Shown: positions 1-9,760 of the stretch, piece after piece
Layout of the letters: each line of letters starts with the position of its first letter
Numbering within the stretch: position 1 is the first letter of the stretch
Assembly: GCA_902601315.1 (NCBI GenBank)
Contig: CACKMS010000011.1
Span: forward strand, 1 to 35,068
Length of the DNA stretch: 35,068 bases
DNA from: an uncultured Pelagibacteraceae bacterium
GTDB lineage: Bacteria > Pseudomonadota > Alphaproteobacteria > Pelagibacterales > Pelagibacteraceae
Direction of reading: 5' to 3'
Notes under the pieces: generated by a model
What the model saw: only the letters and a program-made list of their open reading frames with translations
Databases searched by the model: none
What the model was told of the DNA's origin: nothing
Program-made: the position numbers and the translations under genes

Positions 1-987
1 CGTAAATTCAGAATTACAGTCTTTCACATCATATAAAAGTCTTTCAAAGTTACTTGCTATCTGAATATCCATACTAGGAGTATTTGTCTCCTCAACTTTC
101 TTTTGAGTATAATCACCCCCAGAAATTGCTCTATGAAGAATGTCGTTTTTATTTGTTGCTACTATAAGTTTGTCGACAGGCAGGCCAAGTTTTTTGGCTA
201 AGTAACCAGCATAAATGTCTCCAAAATTACCTGTTGGAACAGAAAATGATAAAGGTTGTCCATTACCTGTTTTAAAATATGCATAAAAGTAATAAACGGC
301 TTGAGCTATTATTCTTGCCCAATTAATCGAGTTTACTCCTGACATGTTGATCTTATTTGAAAAATTTTGATCATTGAACATGGATTTTACTAAATTTTGA
401 CAATCATCAAAGTTACCCTCAATTGCGATATTAAAAACATTTTTCTCTTCGTGAATTGTCATCAATCGTCTCTGAACTAGTGAAATTTTATTATGAGGAT
501 GTAATACAAAAACATTTAGATTACTTTTGCCTTTCAATGCATCAATAGCTGCAGCCCCCGTATCTCCTGAAGTTGCTACAATAATATTAATTTTTTTCTC
601 TGCATTTTCTAAGTGATATTGGTAGAAATTACCTATCAATTGCATTGCAATATCCTTGAAAGCGAGTGTTGGACCATGAAACAATTCCAAAATTTTAAAT
701 TTTCCTAAATCAGATATTTTTACAACATCTTCACATCTAAAATGTGAGTAAGATTTGGATATTAAGAAAGATAATTCTTTTTTTGTCATAAAATTTCCAA
801 TAAATGGGAAAATAATTTCAACTGCTAATTCATTGTATTTAAGGCTGCTAAGTTTGGTTAATTCTTCATTGCTAAACGGTTTAATTGATTTAGGCACAAA
901 TAGACCGCCATCATCTGCTAAACCTTTAAGAAAAACGTTTTTAAATGAGAAATGATCTGAATTATTTCTGGTACTAATATATTCCAT
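1..987 (-). CDS. thrC: Threonine synthase, N-terminal 329 codons (cut by window edge)
   Basis: Threonine synthase converts O-phospho-L-homoserine to threonine with pyridoxal phosphate, in the cytoplasm. The visible part begins MEYISTRNN and carries the family landmarks: DGGLFVP near residues 26-32, HGPTLAFKD at about 104-112 with the PLP-binding lysine at 111, ATSGDTGAAA for phosphate binding, and SVPTGNFGDIYAGY further on. The frame stays open to base 1, so the C-terminal part and the stop codon lie outside the window. The ATG at 987 shares one base with the TGA of the upstream SURF1 gene (TGATG), which supports translational coupling and fixes the start. thrC at the end of a cytochrome oxidase operon is a known arrangement in alphaproteobacteria. 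The identification is firm; only its 3' end is unknown. Confidence 0.95.
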   Translation of the reverse strand, partial: MEYISTRNNSDHFSFKNVFLKGLADDGGLFVPKSIKPFSNEELTKLSSLKYNELAVEIIFPFIGNFMTKKELSFLISKSYSHFRCEDVVKISDLGKFKILELFHGPTLAFKDIAMQLIGNFYQYHLENAEKKINIIVATSGDTGAAAIDALKGKSNLNVFVLHPHNKISLVQRRLMTIHEEKNVFNIAIEGNFDDCQNLVKSMFNDQNFSNKINMSGVNSINWARIIAQAVYYFYAYFKTGNGQPLSFSVPTGNFGDIYAGYLAKKLGLPVDKLIVATNKNDILHRAISGGDYTQKKVEETNTPSMDIQIASNFERLLYDVKDCNSEFT

Positions 988-1640
988 CAGTAATTTTTTT
1001 TTCTGAAATATAAATATATTAAAAATATGGAAACAGCTAATGAAAACCAAGTTAACGCGTATTTTAAATGGTTGTTGGAAATATTGGCTCCCACTTGTTT
1101 TGACTTTGGATAAATTCCTTCTTGCTTACTTATATTGTTTATAATGAATGGAGAAAATTGTTTACCAGTATAATTTAATAAATCCTCATCTTTTAATGTA
1201 AACCAATAGTTCTTATTTATATCATTATCTGGCTTAAAATAATTAAATTTACTTTTCAGTTTCAAAATCCCCTCGAACTTGCTTTCATCTGAAAAGTATT
1301 TTTTTGATTTAAAGTCTCTAGGAACCCATCCACGATTAATCAAATAACTTTTATTATTGATACTTATTGGATTGACAATATCAAAACCTGGTTCTCCTTT
1401 TTCACTCAAACTATACAAATAAATGATTTTTGAATTATCTAATATTCCTTCAAATTTAATTTTTTTAAAATTAGTTGGATTACTACCGTTAAATTCTATT
1501 GGTTCACTTTTTAAAGATTGTTCAATTGAGTTTATTAATTCAAGTTTCCAGTTTAACCTTATAATTTGCCAAGTACCTAGGGCTAAAAAAACTAAAATAA
1601 AAAAATATACAAATAATGAAAACGATAGCTTGTTTTTCAA
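987..1640 (-). CDS. surf1: SURF1 family cytochrome c oxidase assembly protein
   Basis: SURF1 proteins help insert heme a into subunit I of aa3 oxidases and sit in the cytoplasmic membrane. The 217-residue product has the family layout. An N-terminal membrane segment (about 8-27) contains the GTWQ motif at 22-25. A periplasmic domain follows, with NRGWVPRD in the middle. The C-terminal membrane segment (about 193-212) is preceded by an NNHLKYALTWF-like stretch typical of the family. Length is usual for bacterial members (about 210-250). It starts 6 bases after the end of ctaE and its TGA overlaps the thrC start, so it is clearly part of the cta operon. The role is assigned from family and context. 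Confidence 0.93.
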   Translation of the reverse strand: MKNKLSFSLFVYFFILVFLALGTWQIIRLNWKLELINSIEQSLKSEPIEFNGSNPTNFKKIKFEGILDNSKIIYLYSLSEKGEPGFDIVNPISINNKSYLINRGWVPRDFKSKKYFSDESKFEGILKLKSKFNYFKPDNDINKNYWFTLKDEDLLNYTGKQFSPFIINNISKQEGIYPKSKQVGANISNNHLKYALTWFSLAVSIFLIYLYFRKKNY

Positions 1641-1646
1641 ACTATT

Positions 1647-2435
1647 TTAACTTCCCCAAATGTATATGGCTGCAAATAAAAATAACCATACCACATCGAC
1701 AAAGTGCCAATACCAAGCTGCTGCCTCAAAACCAAAGTGATGTTCTTTTGTAAAATGACCCAGTTTTCCCCTCCATAGACACACTGCTAGGAAGATTGTT
1801 CCAACAACCACATGAAAACCATGAAAGCCTGTAGCCATGTAAAAAGTTGCTCCATAAATATGACCTGAAAAACTAAATGAAGCATGTTGATATTCATATA
1901 TTTGTAAAAGAGTGAAGAATGCTCCTAGAGCAACTGTACAAATCAGACCATTAATAAATCCTTTTCTATCACCTTCTAGTAAAGAGTGATGAGCCCATGT
2001 AACTGTTGTACCTGATAAAAGAAGAACTAGAGTATTTATAAGAGGAATATCCCATGGATCAAATGTTTCGATATCTTTTGGTGGCCAAACATTACCAGTA
2101 AATTCATTTGGAAATAAACTTGCATCAAAGTAAGCCCAGAACCAAGCAACAAAAAACATTACCTCAGAGGCAATGAATAAAGTCATTCCATATCTATGAT
2201 GGAGTTGTACAACTGGAGTGTGATGGCCTTGGTGCTCGGCCTCAATAACAACATCTCGGAACCACATAAATGCACAATAAATTAGCAGAGCAAATCCAAG
2301 CAACATTGCCCACATTGCTTGAGCATGCAAATAATAAACTGTTCCCAGTGCAGTAATTAATGTAGCGAAAGAAGTAGCAATCGGCCACGGACTAGGATCA
2401 ACTAAATGGTAATCATGCTTTTGAGCTGAGGACAT
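1647..2435 (-). CDS. ctaE: Cytochrome c oxidase subunit III
   Basis: Subunit III of the aa3-type terminal oxidase stabilises the proton-pumping core in the cytoplasmic membrane. The 262-residue protein begins with the typical HDYHLVDPSPWP stretch and has about seven hydrophobic helices. It contains the family landmarks HTPVVQLHHRYGM, SEVMFFVAWFWAYFDASL (the conserved lipid-site helix with its glutamate), TWAHHSLL and the C-terminal HFVDVVWLFLFAAIYIWG. Length matches the family (about 260-290). It lies 2 bases downstream of ctaG and 6 bases upstream of surf1, within one transcriptional run. In many alphaproteobacteria a DUF983 gene sits between subunit III and SURF1; there is no room for one here. 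Confidence 0.97.
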   Translation of the reverse strand: MSSAQKHDYHLVDPSPWPIATSFATLITALGTVYYLHAQAMWAMLLGFALLIYCAFMWFRDVVIEAEHQGHHTPVVQLHHRYGMTLFIASEVMFFVAWFWAYFDASLFPNEFTGNVWPPKDIETFDPWDIPLINTLVLLLSGTTVTWAHHSLLEGDRKGFINGLICTVALGAFFTLLQIYEYQHASFSFSGHIYGATFYMATGFHGFHVVVGTIFLAVCLWRGKLGHFTKEHHFGFEAAAWYWHFVDVVWLFLFAAIYIWGS

Positions 2436-2437
2436 TT

Positions 2438-2986
2438 TTAACTCTCGTTTTTCTCAACTTTATAGTAGTCAGAGGAGAAAAAAGTATAGGACATAGTAAC
2501 ATCCTCTATATTTTTAGTTTTTGGGTCGTTTACTAATTCAGGGTCTAGATAAAATACTAAATCATAAGATGCTTTTTCTCCTGGTTTAAGTGTCTGTTTT
2601 TCAAAACAAAAACAGCCTAATTTGTTAAAATACTGGCCAAAGGACGAAGGGGAAACATTGTAACTTGCAACTGCGGATGAAGGTTGATCACCCAAATTTT
2701 CAACATTAAATTTGATTTTATAAACTTTGCCTGGTTTTACATCCAAAGTTTTTTCATCAACTGCAAAATCCCAATCTAACTGAGAATTCACGTTTGTATC
2801 AAGCCTTACATTTACTGTTTTATCTAATACTATCTTTGGTGCCTCTTTAGAGATTTGAGTAGTGCCTCCAAATCCTGTTACCCTACAAAACAAATCATAA
2901 AGTGGTACTGCAGCAAATGATAATCCTAACATAAAAACGAATATTCCAGCTAACAAAAGAGGTGTTAATGTATTTTTTTTTATCAT
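2438..2986 (-). CDS. ctaG: CtaG/Cox11 copper chaperone for oxidase CuB site
   Basis: Cox11/CtaG delivers copper to the CuB centre of subunit I. It is anchored by one N-terminal helix with the soluble domain in the periplasm. The 182-residue product has a membrane segment at about 9-27, then PLYDLFCRVTGFGG with the conserved membrane-proximal cysteine. It also has the copper-binding CFCF pair in LGCFCFEKQ, followed by LKPGE. The C-terminal DPELVNDP and SYTFF pieces are also family-typical. Length is normal (about 180-200). Its ATG shares bases with the TGA of the preceding 40-residue peptide (ATGA overlap), and it is followed after 2 bases by ctaE. The assignment is firm. Confidence 0.96.
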   Translation of the reverse strand: MIKKNTLTPLLLAGIFVFMLGLSFAAVPLYDLFCRVTGFGGTTQISKEAPKIVLDKTVNVRLDTNVNSQLDWDFAVDEKTLDVKPGKVYKIKFNVENLGDQPSSAVASYNVSPSSFGQYFNKLGCFCFEKQTLKPGEKASYDLVFYLDPELVNDPKTKNIEDVTMSYTFFSSDYYKVEKNES

Positions 2987-3105
2987 ATTGACCTCTCAAA
3001 GACACCGACGTTATATAAAGTAAAAACAAACAATATCACTATAAAAATTACAAGACCTAGCGCGGTCCATAAATTTTTCTTTTTTGTTTTTTCGTCTCTT
3101 ATCAT
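2983..3105 (-). CDS. Small single-span membrane peptide of the cta operon (CoxF-like)
   Basis: A 40-residue open frame begins MIRDEKTKKKNLWTALG and ends VGVFERSI. It has a charged lysine-rich cytoplasmic-looking head, one hydrophobic helix (about residues 13-33) and a short tail. Its ATG shares one base with the ctaB stop (TAATG) and its TGA overlaps the ctaG start (ATGA). It therefore fills the whole ctaB-ctaG gap with coupled junctions on both sides, which is strong evidence that it is translated. In alphaproteobacteria a tiny gene often lies between ctaB and ctaG and is annotated CoxF. The position, size and topology match, but the function of that family is poorly known and I assign it mainly by context. 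Gene finders with a length cutoff would miss it. Confidence 0.75.
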   Translation of the reverse strand: MIRDEKTKKKNLWTALGLVIFIVILFVFTLYNVGVFERSI

Positions 3106-4013
3106 TAAATAAGTTTATCAATTAAAAATAACACAAAAATTAAAAATAAGTAAAATATTGAGTAAGCAAAAATTTGTTTTGCAATTTTGATCTCAAATTT
3201 ATTTTTTTTATAATTATAAAGTTTAAAGCAAAGATAATTATAATAAATAGTCAAGATCAATCCAAGTGTAAGAAATAATTCAGATGTAAATCCAATCGCA
3301 TATGGAAAAACCACTGTTGGTAACATTAGCAATGAATATATAAATATATTCTTTTTTGTGTTTTCAATTCCATTAGTAATTGGCAACATTGGAATTTTCG
3401 CCTTTTTGTAGTCTTTAGCCTTATAAAGGCTTAGGGCCCAAAAATGAGATGGTGTCCAAACAAAAATTATTAGAAAAAAAACTAAAGGTTCAATTGATAA
3501 AGAGTTTGTTGCTATGGTCCAGCCAATAACAGGTGGTAACGCACCTGCAGCTCCTCCAATTACTATATTTTGGGGAGTTCTTCGCTTTAACCAAATTGTG
3601 TAAATAAACAAATAAAAGAAAATTGTAAAAAACAATAAGAAAGCTGAAATAGCATTAGCAAAATAATATAAGCTAAAGACAGAAATAATAGATAATGTTG
3701 TTCCAAAGTATAAAGCCTGAGCTCTATTAAGTTTACCTCGTGGAATTGGTCTTAAACATGTCCTAGTCATCAATTTATCAAGATCAGCCTCGTACCACAT
3801 GTTCAATGCACCTGCTGCGCCTGCCCCAATAGCCACTATGAGAATACCAATAGCTGCCTGAGTTAAAGGTATGGAATTTGGAGCCGTGAGCAAACCAACT
3901 GCGCAAGTAAATATTACTAAAGACATTACTCTTGGCTTCATGAGCTTTATTAGCTCTGAGATAATTCCAAGATCTGTATTAGATCTTTTTTCTCTTAAGA
4001 TAGTAGACTGCAT
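3105..4013 (-). CDS. ctaB: Protoheme IX farnesyltransferase (heme O synthase)
   Basis: This integral membrane UbiA-superfamily enzyme attaches farnesyl to heme b to make heme O, the precursor of the heme A needed by the aa3 oxidase encoded next to it. The 302-residue protein is polytopic. It has the first prenyl-diphosphate motif as NMWYEADLD at 71-79 followed by MTRT and RPIPRG, and the second conserved block YKAKDYKKAKIPMLP in the middle. The first acidic position, usually Asp, is Glu75, while Asp77 and Asp79 are kept. GAAGALPPVIGW is another heme O synthase signature. It lies 27 bases after ctaD and overlaps the small CoxF-like frame by one base. Assignment as heme O synthase rather than UbiA is secure from motif and context. 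Confidence 0.96.
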   Translation of the reverse strand: MQSTILREKRSNTDLGIISELIKLMKPRVMSLVIFTCAVGLLTAPNSIPLTQAAIGILIVAIGAGAAGALNMWYEADLDKLMTRTCLRPIPRGKLNRAQALYFGTTLSIISVFSLYYFANAISAFLLFFTIFFYLFIYTIWLKRRTPQNIVIGGAAGALPPVIGWTIATNSLSIEPLVFFLIIFVWTPSHFWALSLYKAKDYKKAKIPMLPITNGIENTKKNIFIYSLLMLPTVVFPYAIGFTSELFLTLGLILTIYYNYLCFKLYNYKKNKFEIKIAKQIFAYSIFYLFLIFVLFLIDKLI

Positions 4014-4040
4014 TTTAATATTATATATTTTTACTAGAAT

Positions 4041-5678
<1,638 letters not shown>

Positions 5679-6491
5679 TTAATTACTCGCTATTAAATTT
5701 TTATTAATTAAACTTTCGTCTTTTGCAAACTTTATTTTTGCATCTGACAACCACGCTTGATAGTCCTCATCAGAAACTACTCTTACTTCAATTGGCATAA
5801 ATGCGTGCTTTATTCCACATAATTCTGAACATTGACCATAGTATGTTCCAACTTTTTCTGCTTTAAACCATGTTTCATTAATTCTTCCTGGCATTGCATC
5901 TCTTTTAACTCCAAATGAAGGTAATGCCCATGCATGCAATACATCATTTGCTGTAATTAATACTTTCACAACTTTATTTACTGGCACCACTACAACATTA
6001 TCAACTGCTAGTAGTCTTGGTTGACCCACTTTTAAATCCTCTTCTTCAATCATGTAAGAATCAAAAATTATATTTTCATCTGGATATTCATAGCCCCAGT
6101 ACCACTGATATCCAATTGCTTTAATAGTTACATCCGCTTTTGGAATTGTATCTTGAGAATACAAAACCTTAAATGATGGAACAGCCATTACTATTAGAAT
6201 TAAACATGGAACCAATGTCCAAATTATTTCCACTGCAACATTATGAGTTCTTTTTGAAGGATTAGGATTTCTAGACTCTCTAAATCTCACCATCACATAT
6301 AACATCAGAAACAAAACAAACGCACTTATTGCAACAATAATTGGAAGCAACATATAGTCGTGGAACCACACAATATCTCTCATTGTCTGAGATGCAGGCT
6401 CTTGAAAACTCAATTGCCACTTCTCCGGTTGATTGGCAAAAGCAGGCAATGAAATTAATGTGGTTAATAAGGTTGTTATGAATTTTTTCAT
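5679..6491 (-). CDS. ctaC: Cytochrome c oxidase subunit II (CuA)
   Basis: Subunit II receives electrons from cytochrome c at a binuclear CuA site on the periplasmic side. I place the start at the ATG at 6491, giving 270 residues. This begins with a clean signal peptide (MKKFITTLLTTL, then LPAFA before NQPEKW). The frame is open up to 6554, but the extra 21 residues would spoil the signal peptide and overlap rsmE. Two membrane helices follow (around LLPIIVAISAFVLFLML and VEIIWTLVPCLILIVM), then GYQWYWGYEYP and the CuA motif CSELCGIKHAFM near the end. It is the first structural gene of the oxidase operon, 3 bases before ctaD and 59 bases after rsmE. No strong Shine-Dalgarno sequence is visible at the chosen start. 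Confidence 0.97.
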   Translation of the reverse strand: MKKFITTLLTTLISLPAFANQPEKWQLSFQEPASQTMRDIVWFHDYMLLPIIVAISAFVLFLMLYVMVRFRESRNPNPSKRTHNVAVEIIWTLVPCLILIVMAVPSFKVLYSQDTIPKADVTIKAIGYQWYWGYEYPDENIIFDSYMIEEEDLKVGQPRLLAVDNVVVVPVNKVVKVLITANDVLHAWALPSFGVKRDAMPGRINETWFKAEKVGTYYGQCSELCGIKHAFMPIEVRVVSDEDYQAWLSDAKIKFAKDESLINKNLIASN

Positions 6492-6550
6492 TTTCAAAAG
6501 TTTATAAAGCCAAAAATACAAAAAAACACTAGAGAATTCGCGACAATTTA

Positions 6551-7249
6551 TCAATTTTTTAGAAAATTGATCACAGATAAAGCGGATATAACTGCAGTTT
6601 CAGTTCGAAGAATGTTATTACCCAATTTTATTGATTGTGTTCCACCATATTTAAGAATCTTTTCTCTCTCGACCTCAGTATAATCACCTTCGGGGCCAAT
6701 TAAAATACATAAAAGTTTTTTGTTATTTATTTTTAATTTTTTATTATCTGAATTTAAATCTCCAAATATAAGATTTAAATCTTTATTATTTTTAAAAAAC
6801 TCATCTAATTTTTGTATTTTATCTATTTCAGGAATACTTAATCTATTACATTGTTCTGAGGCTTCTGTAACAATTTTTATTAGTCTTTCATAATTTATGT
6901 TTCTTACAACAGTCCTTTCTGTAATTACTGGAATGAATTTTGTTACACCTAATTCTGTTGCTTTTTGAATCATGAAATTAAAAAAATTTGATCTAATAGG
7001 AGAAAAAGCTAACCAAAGATCAGTTTCATTTTCTTCATGTCTAAGTTGCTTAGTAACTTTAAAATTTAAATCATTTTTTGAAATTTTTTTAATTATTGTT
7101 TGCCATTCACCAAACTTATTAAATAAAGAAAAATTACCACCAATAGGAATTCTCATCACTTTAGTTAAATAATGAGATTGTGCTTTATTCAATTTTCCTT
7201 CTAAATTAATTGATAAACTTTCTGGATAAAATAACCTAATATTGCTCAT
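6551..7249 (-). CDS. rsmE: 16S rRNA m3U1498 methyltransferase RsmE
   Basis: RsmE is a SPOUT-fold enzyme that methylates N3 of U1498 in 16S rRNA using S-adenosylmethionine. The 232-residue protein shows an N-terminal PUA-like part with LTKVMRIPIG. It has the RSNFFNFMIQKATELGVTK-type helix, where ELG and the following PVITERTVV are conserved. The SPOUT knot signatures are IGPEGDYT at about 184-191 and LRTETA at 214-219. Length is typical (about 230-250). It stands immediately upstream of the cta genes on the same strand and diverges from the HAD gene with only 17 bases between the two start codons. The identification is solid. Confidence 0.95.
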   Translation of the reverse strand: MSNIRLFYPESLSINLEGKLNKAQSHYLTKVMRIPIGGNFSLFNKFGEWQTIIKKISKNDLNFKVTKQLRHEENETDLWLAFSPIRSNFFNFMIQKATELGVTKFIPVITERTVVRNINYERLIKIVTEASEQCNRLSIPEIDKIQKLDEFFKNNKDLNLIFGDLNSDNKKLKINNKKLLCILIGPEGDYTEVEREKILKYGGTQSIKLGNNILRTETAVISALSVINFLKN

Positions 7250-7266
7250 TAAATTTAAATTAAATT

Positions 7267-7929
7267 ATGAAAAATATTAAAGCAATAATATTTGATGCTT
7301 ATGGAACTTTATTTGACGTCAATTCTGCTGCGGAAAAATGTAAAGGAAAAATAGGTGATAAGTGGGAAGATTTCGCAAATTATTGGAGAACCACACAATT
7401 AGAATATACTTGGCTAAGGAGTTTAATGAATAGACATAAAGATTTTTGGAAAATTACTGAAGACAGTTTAGACAAATCGATGAAATTTTTTAAAATTGAT
7501 AACTCCATGAGAAATGATTTATTAGATTTGTACAAAGTGCTCTCACCTTTTTCTGAAGTTAAAGAAACTTTAAATAAGTTGAAAAAGAAAGATTTTAAGT
7601 TAGCAATTCTTTCCAACGGTACTCCTAGCTTGTTGGGAAATCTGGTCAAAAATAATAACTTAGAAAATATATTTGACGATATTTTTTCAATTGAAGAAGT
7701 GGGAACTTTTAAACCAGACTCAAAAGTTTATGAATTACCTGTAAATAAATACAACATTAAAAAGGACGAAATTTTATTTTTAAGTGCGAATACATGGGAT
7801 GTTTCTGGGGGTGGAAATTATGGATATAATTCTGTTTGGGTAAACAGGAATAAAAATATATTTGATAATCTTGACTATCAACCATTAGATGAAATTCATG
7901 ATTTAAGTGAGTTACTTGAAATTATATAG
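7267..7929 (+). CDS. Type II haloacid dehalogenase-like HAD hydrolase
   Basis: This is a HAD-superfamily hydrolase of the (S)-2-haloacid dehalogenase subgroup, whose known members hydrolyse 2-haloacids to 2-hydroxyacids. In 220 residues the visible motifs are IIFDAYGTLFDV with nucleophile Asp10 (motif I), LSNGTP (motif II), FKPDSKVY with the motif III lysine, and SANTWDVSGGGNYG. The last resembles the SSNxWDxxGA(x)xFG segment of true L-haloacid dehalogenases. The cap contains YTWLRSLM, similar to the substrate-pocket segment of that group. Substrate cannot be settled from sequence and could be a phosphate ester or another small acid. It starts 17 bases from the divergent rsmE start and is followed after 20 bases by the pirin gene, suggesting a three-gene operon. 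Confidence 0.85.
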   Translation: MKNIKAIIFDAYGTLFDVNSAAEKCKGKIGDKWEDFANYWRTTQLEYTWLRSLMNRHKDFWKITEDSLDKSMKFFKIDNSMRNDLLDLYKVLSPFSEVKETLNKLKKKDFKLAILSNGTPSLLGNLVKNNNLENIFDDIFSIEEVGTFKPDSKVYELPVNKYNIKKDEILFLSANTWDVSGGGNYGYNSVWVNRNKNIFDNLDYQPLDEIHDLSELLEII

Positions 7930-7949
7930 TTAAAGTATATATCGATCGA

Positions 7950-8789
7950 ATGAAATCAATAGAAGTTGAAAAAGTTATTGAACCCATATCAGCATCAGAT
8001 GGTGCTGGTGTAAAATTAAAAAGAAGTATTGGAGTTGAGCCAAATTATTTTGATCCATTTTTAATGTTGGATGAGTTTGGATCAGAAAATAGTGAAGATT
8101 ATATTGCAGGCTTTCCGCCCCATCCTCATAGAGGCATAGAAACTGTAACTTATATGTTAGCGGGAGATTTTGAACATAAAGATAGCACAGGTGGACAAGG
8201 TAGAATGACAGCAGGAGATGTTCAGTGGATGAAAACAGGAAGTGGTATTATTCATTCAGAAATGCCAGCAATGAAAGAGGGTAAACTTCATGGTTTTCAA
8301 TTATGGATAAACATGCCAGCGAGTATGAAAATGGATAAACCTGAATATCATTATATTGATGCTGACAAAATGAGTTTACACAAAGATAGTGATAAGCAAA
8401 TAAAAGTTATTGCTGGAAAATTTCAAAAAGCAGAAGGACCAATTAAAAAGCATAATGTAGAACCTGTTTATTTTGATGTTGAACTTAAAGAAGATAAGGA
8501 ATTTAATTTTGAGATACCCTCCTCTCACAATAGCTTTATTTATTTAATTGAGGGTGAAATAAAAATCGGAGAAAAGAAACATGATAAAGTCAAAGACTCA
8601 ACTTTGATACTTTTAACTAATGGTGAAAAATTAAAAGTAACTGCTTTGACTAAGGCTAAATTTTTATTAATATCTGGAAAACCAATTGGAGAACAAATTG
8701 CAAGAGGTGGACCATTTGTAATGAATACAAAACAGGAAATACTTCAAGCTATTGACGATTACCATAATGGAAATTTTGTAAAACAATGA
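7950..8789 (+). CDS. Pirin family cupin protein
   Basis: Pirins are bicupin proteins with one metal in the N-terminal barrel. Some act as quercetin dioxygenases, others bind regulators or metabolic enzymes. The 279-residue product keeps the four metal ligands: His58 and His60 in PPHPHRG, His102 and Glu104 in GIIHSEMP. The family stretches HRGIETVTYML, GRMTAGDVQWMKTG and GFQLWINMP are present. The C-terminal cupin half contains GGPFVMNT, also typical. It overlaps the next gene by four bases (ATGA at 8786), so pirin and the quinone oxidoreductase are probably translationally coupled. The specific function in this organism is unknown; a redox or stress role is an inference from the neighbours. 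Confidence 0.92.
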   Translation: MKSIEVEKVIEPISASDGAGVKLKRSIGVEPNYFDPFLMLDEFGSENSEDYIAGFPPHPHRGIETVTYMLAGDFEHKDSTGGQGRMTAGDVQWMKTGSGIIHSEMPAMKEGKLHGFQLWINMPASMKMDKPEYHYIDADKMSLHKDSDKQIKVIAGKFQKAEGPIKKHNVEPVYFDVELKEDKEFNFEIPSSHNSFIYLIEGEIKIGEKKHDKVKDSTLILLTNGEKLKVTALTKAKFLLISGKPIGEQIARGGPFVMNTKQEILQAIDDYHNGNFVKQ

Positions 8790-9760
8790 AAAAAATTGAA
8801 ATAAAAGAATTTGGTGGACCTGAGGTATTGGAAATAAAGAACGTTGATATTGGAAAACCTGGCCAGAATGAAGTGCTAGTTAAAAATTTATCTATAGGTA
8901 TAAATTATATTGATACATACCACCGTTCAGGTCTTTATCCAATCCCACTACCAAGTGGTATTGGACTTGAAGCTTGTAGTATTATCGAAGAAGTAGGTTC
9001 TGGAGTTAGGTTATTTAAAGTCGGAGATAGAGTAACTCGTGCTTCCATGCCAATTGGAACTTATTCTGAAAAACAAATAATACCTGAAGACAAGTTAGTA
9101 AAGGTTCCAGATAATATATCTGATGAAGTTGCATCGTGTATTACTTTAAAAGGTATAACAGCCGAGTATTTATTGCACAGAACTTATCAAGTTAAAAAAG
9201 GAGATAAAATTTTATATCATGCAGCTGCAGGAGCACTTGGTCAAATTTTCTGCCCGTGGGCCAATGCACTTGGTGCTGAAATAATAGGAACAGTCGGTAC
9301 AGATGAAAAAATAGAAATAGCGAAAAAGAATGGATGCCATCATGTAATAAACTATAATGAGAAAAACTTTGTTGAGGAAGTTGAAAAAATTGTAGGAAAA
9401 AACGGACTTGATGTAGTTTATGATGGAGTGGGAGCAAAAACATTTGAAGGTTCAATAGAAGTTTTAAAAGTAAGAGGGATGATGGTGGCTTTTGGAAACG
9501 CATCTGGTTACGTTCATACATTAGATATAAAAAAACATATAAATGCTAAAGGTCTTTTTTTTACTAGACCTTCAATCGCTCATTACACGATCATTAGAAA
9601 AGAACTTGAAGATGCGGCTGAAAAAGTTTTTGAAGCAATATCTAAAGGTAAATTTAAAGTAGAAATTTCAAAAAAGTATTCTTTAGATGAAGTTAGAAAA
9701 GCTCATGAAGATCTTGAGGGAAGAAAATTACTTGGTCCTGCAATAATTTTACCAAATTAA
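8786..9760 (+). CDS. Quinone oxidoreductase (zeta-crystallin/QOR type MDR)
   Basis: This zinc-free medium-chain dehydrogenase/reductase resembles NADPH:quinone oxidoreductase, which reduces quinones by one electron. The 324-residue protein has the N-terminal GroES-like fold with NYIDTYHRSGLYP and PSGIGLEACSIIEEVG, both typical of QOR. The nucleotide-binding domain has AAAGALGQI and a TVGT turn, then DVVYDGVGAKTFEGS and GNASG. The structural and catalytic zinc cysteines of alcohol dehydrogenases are absent, as expected for QOR. Its ATG overlaps the pirin stop, and its 3' end overlaps the convergent DUF2721 gene by four bases. Symbol qor would be reasonable but the physiological substrate is not known. 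Confidence 0.92.
   Translation: MKKIEIKEFGGPEVLEIKNVDIGKPGQNEVLVKNLSIGINYIDTYHRSGLYPIPLPSGIGLEACSIIEEVGSGVRLFKVGDRVTRASMPIGTYSEKQIIPEDKLVKVPDNISDEVASCITLKGITAEYLLHRTYQVKKGDKILYHAAAGALGQIFCPWANALGAEIIGTVGTDEKIEIAKKNGCHHVINYNEKNFVEEVEKIVGKNGLDVVYDGVGAKTFEGSIEVLKVRGMMVAFGNASGYVHTLDIKKHINAKGLFFTRPSIAHYTIIRKELEDAAEKVFEAISKGKFKVEISKKYSLDEVRKAHEDLEGRKLLGPAIILPN

Noticed and set aside
755..955. Plus-strand open frame antisense to thrC
   Set aside because: The minus strand encodes recognisable threonine synthase across this stretch.
6492..6554. N-terminal extension of ctaC to 6554
   Set aside because: The added residues would precede a complete signal peptide and overlap rsmE; the ATG at 6491 gives a standard subunit II start.
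9192..9521. Minus-strand open frame of 109 codons inside the quinone oxidoreductase
   Set aside because: Leu/His/Phe-rich translation typical of antisense to Lys/Glu codons; the sense strand encodes a clear enzyme.
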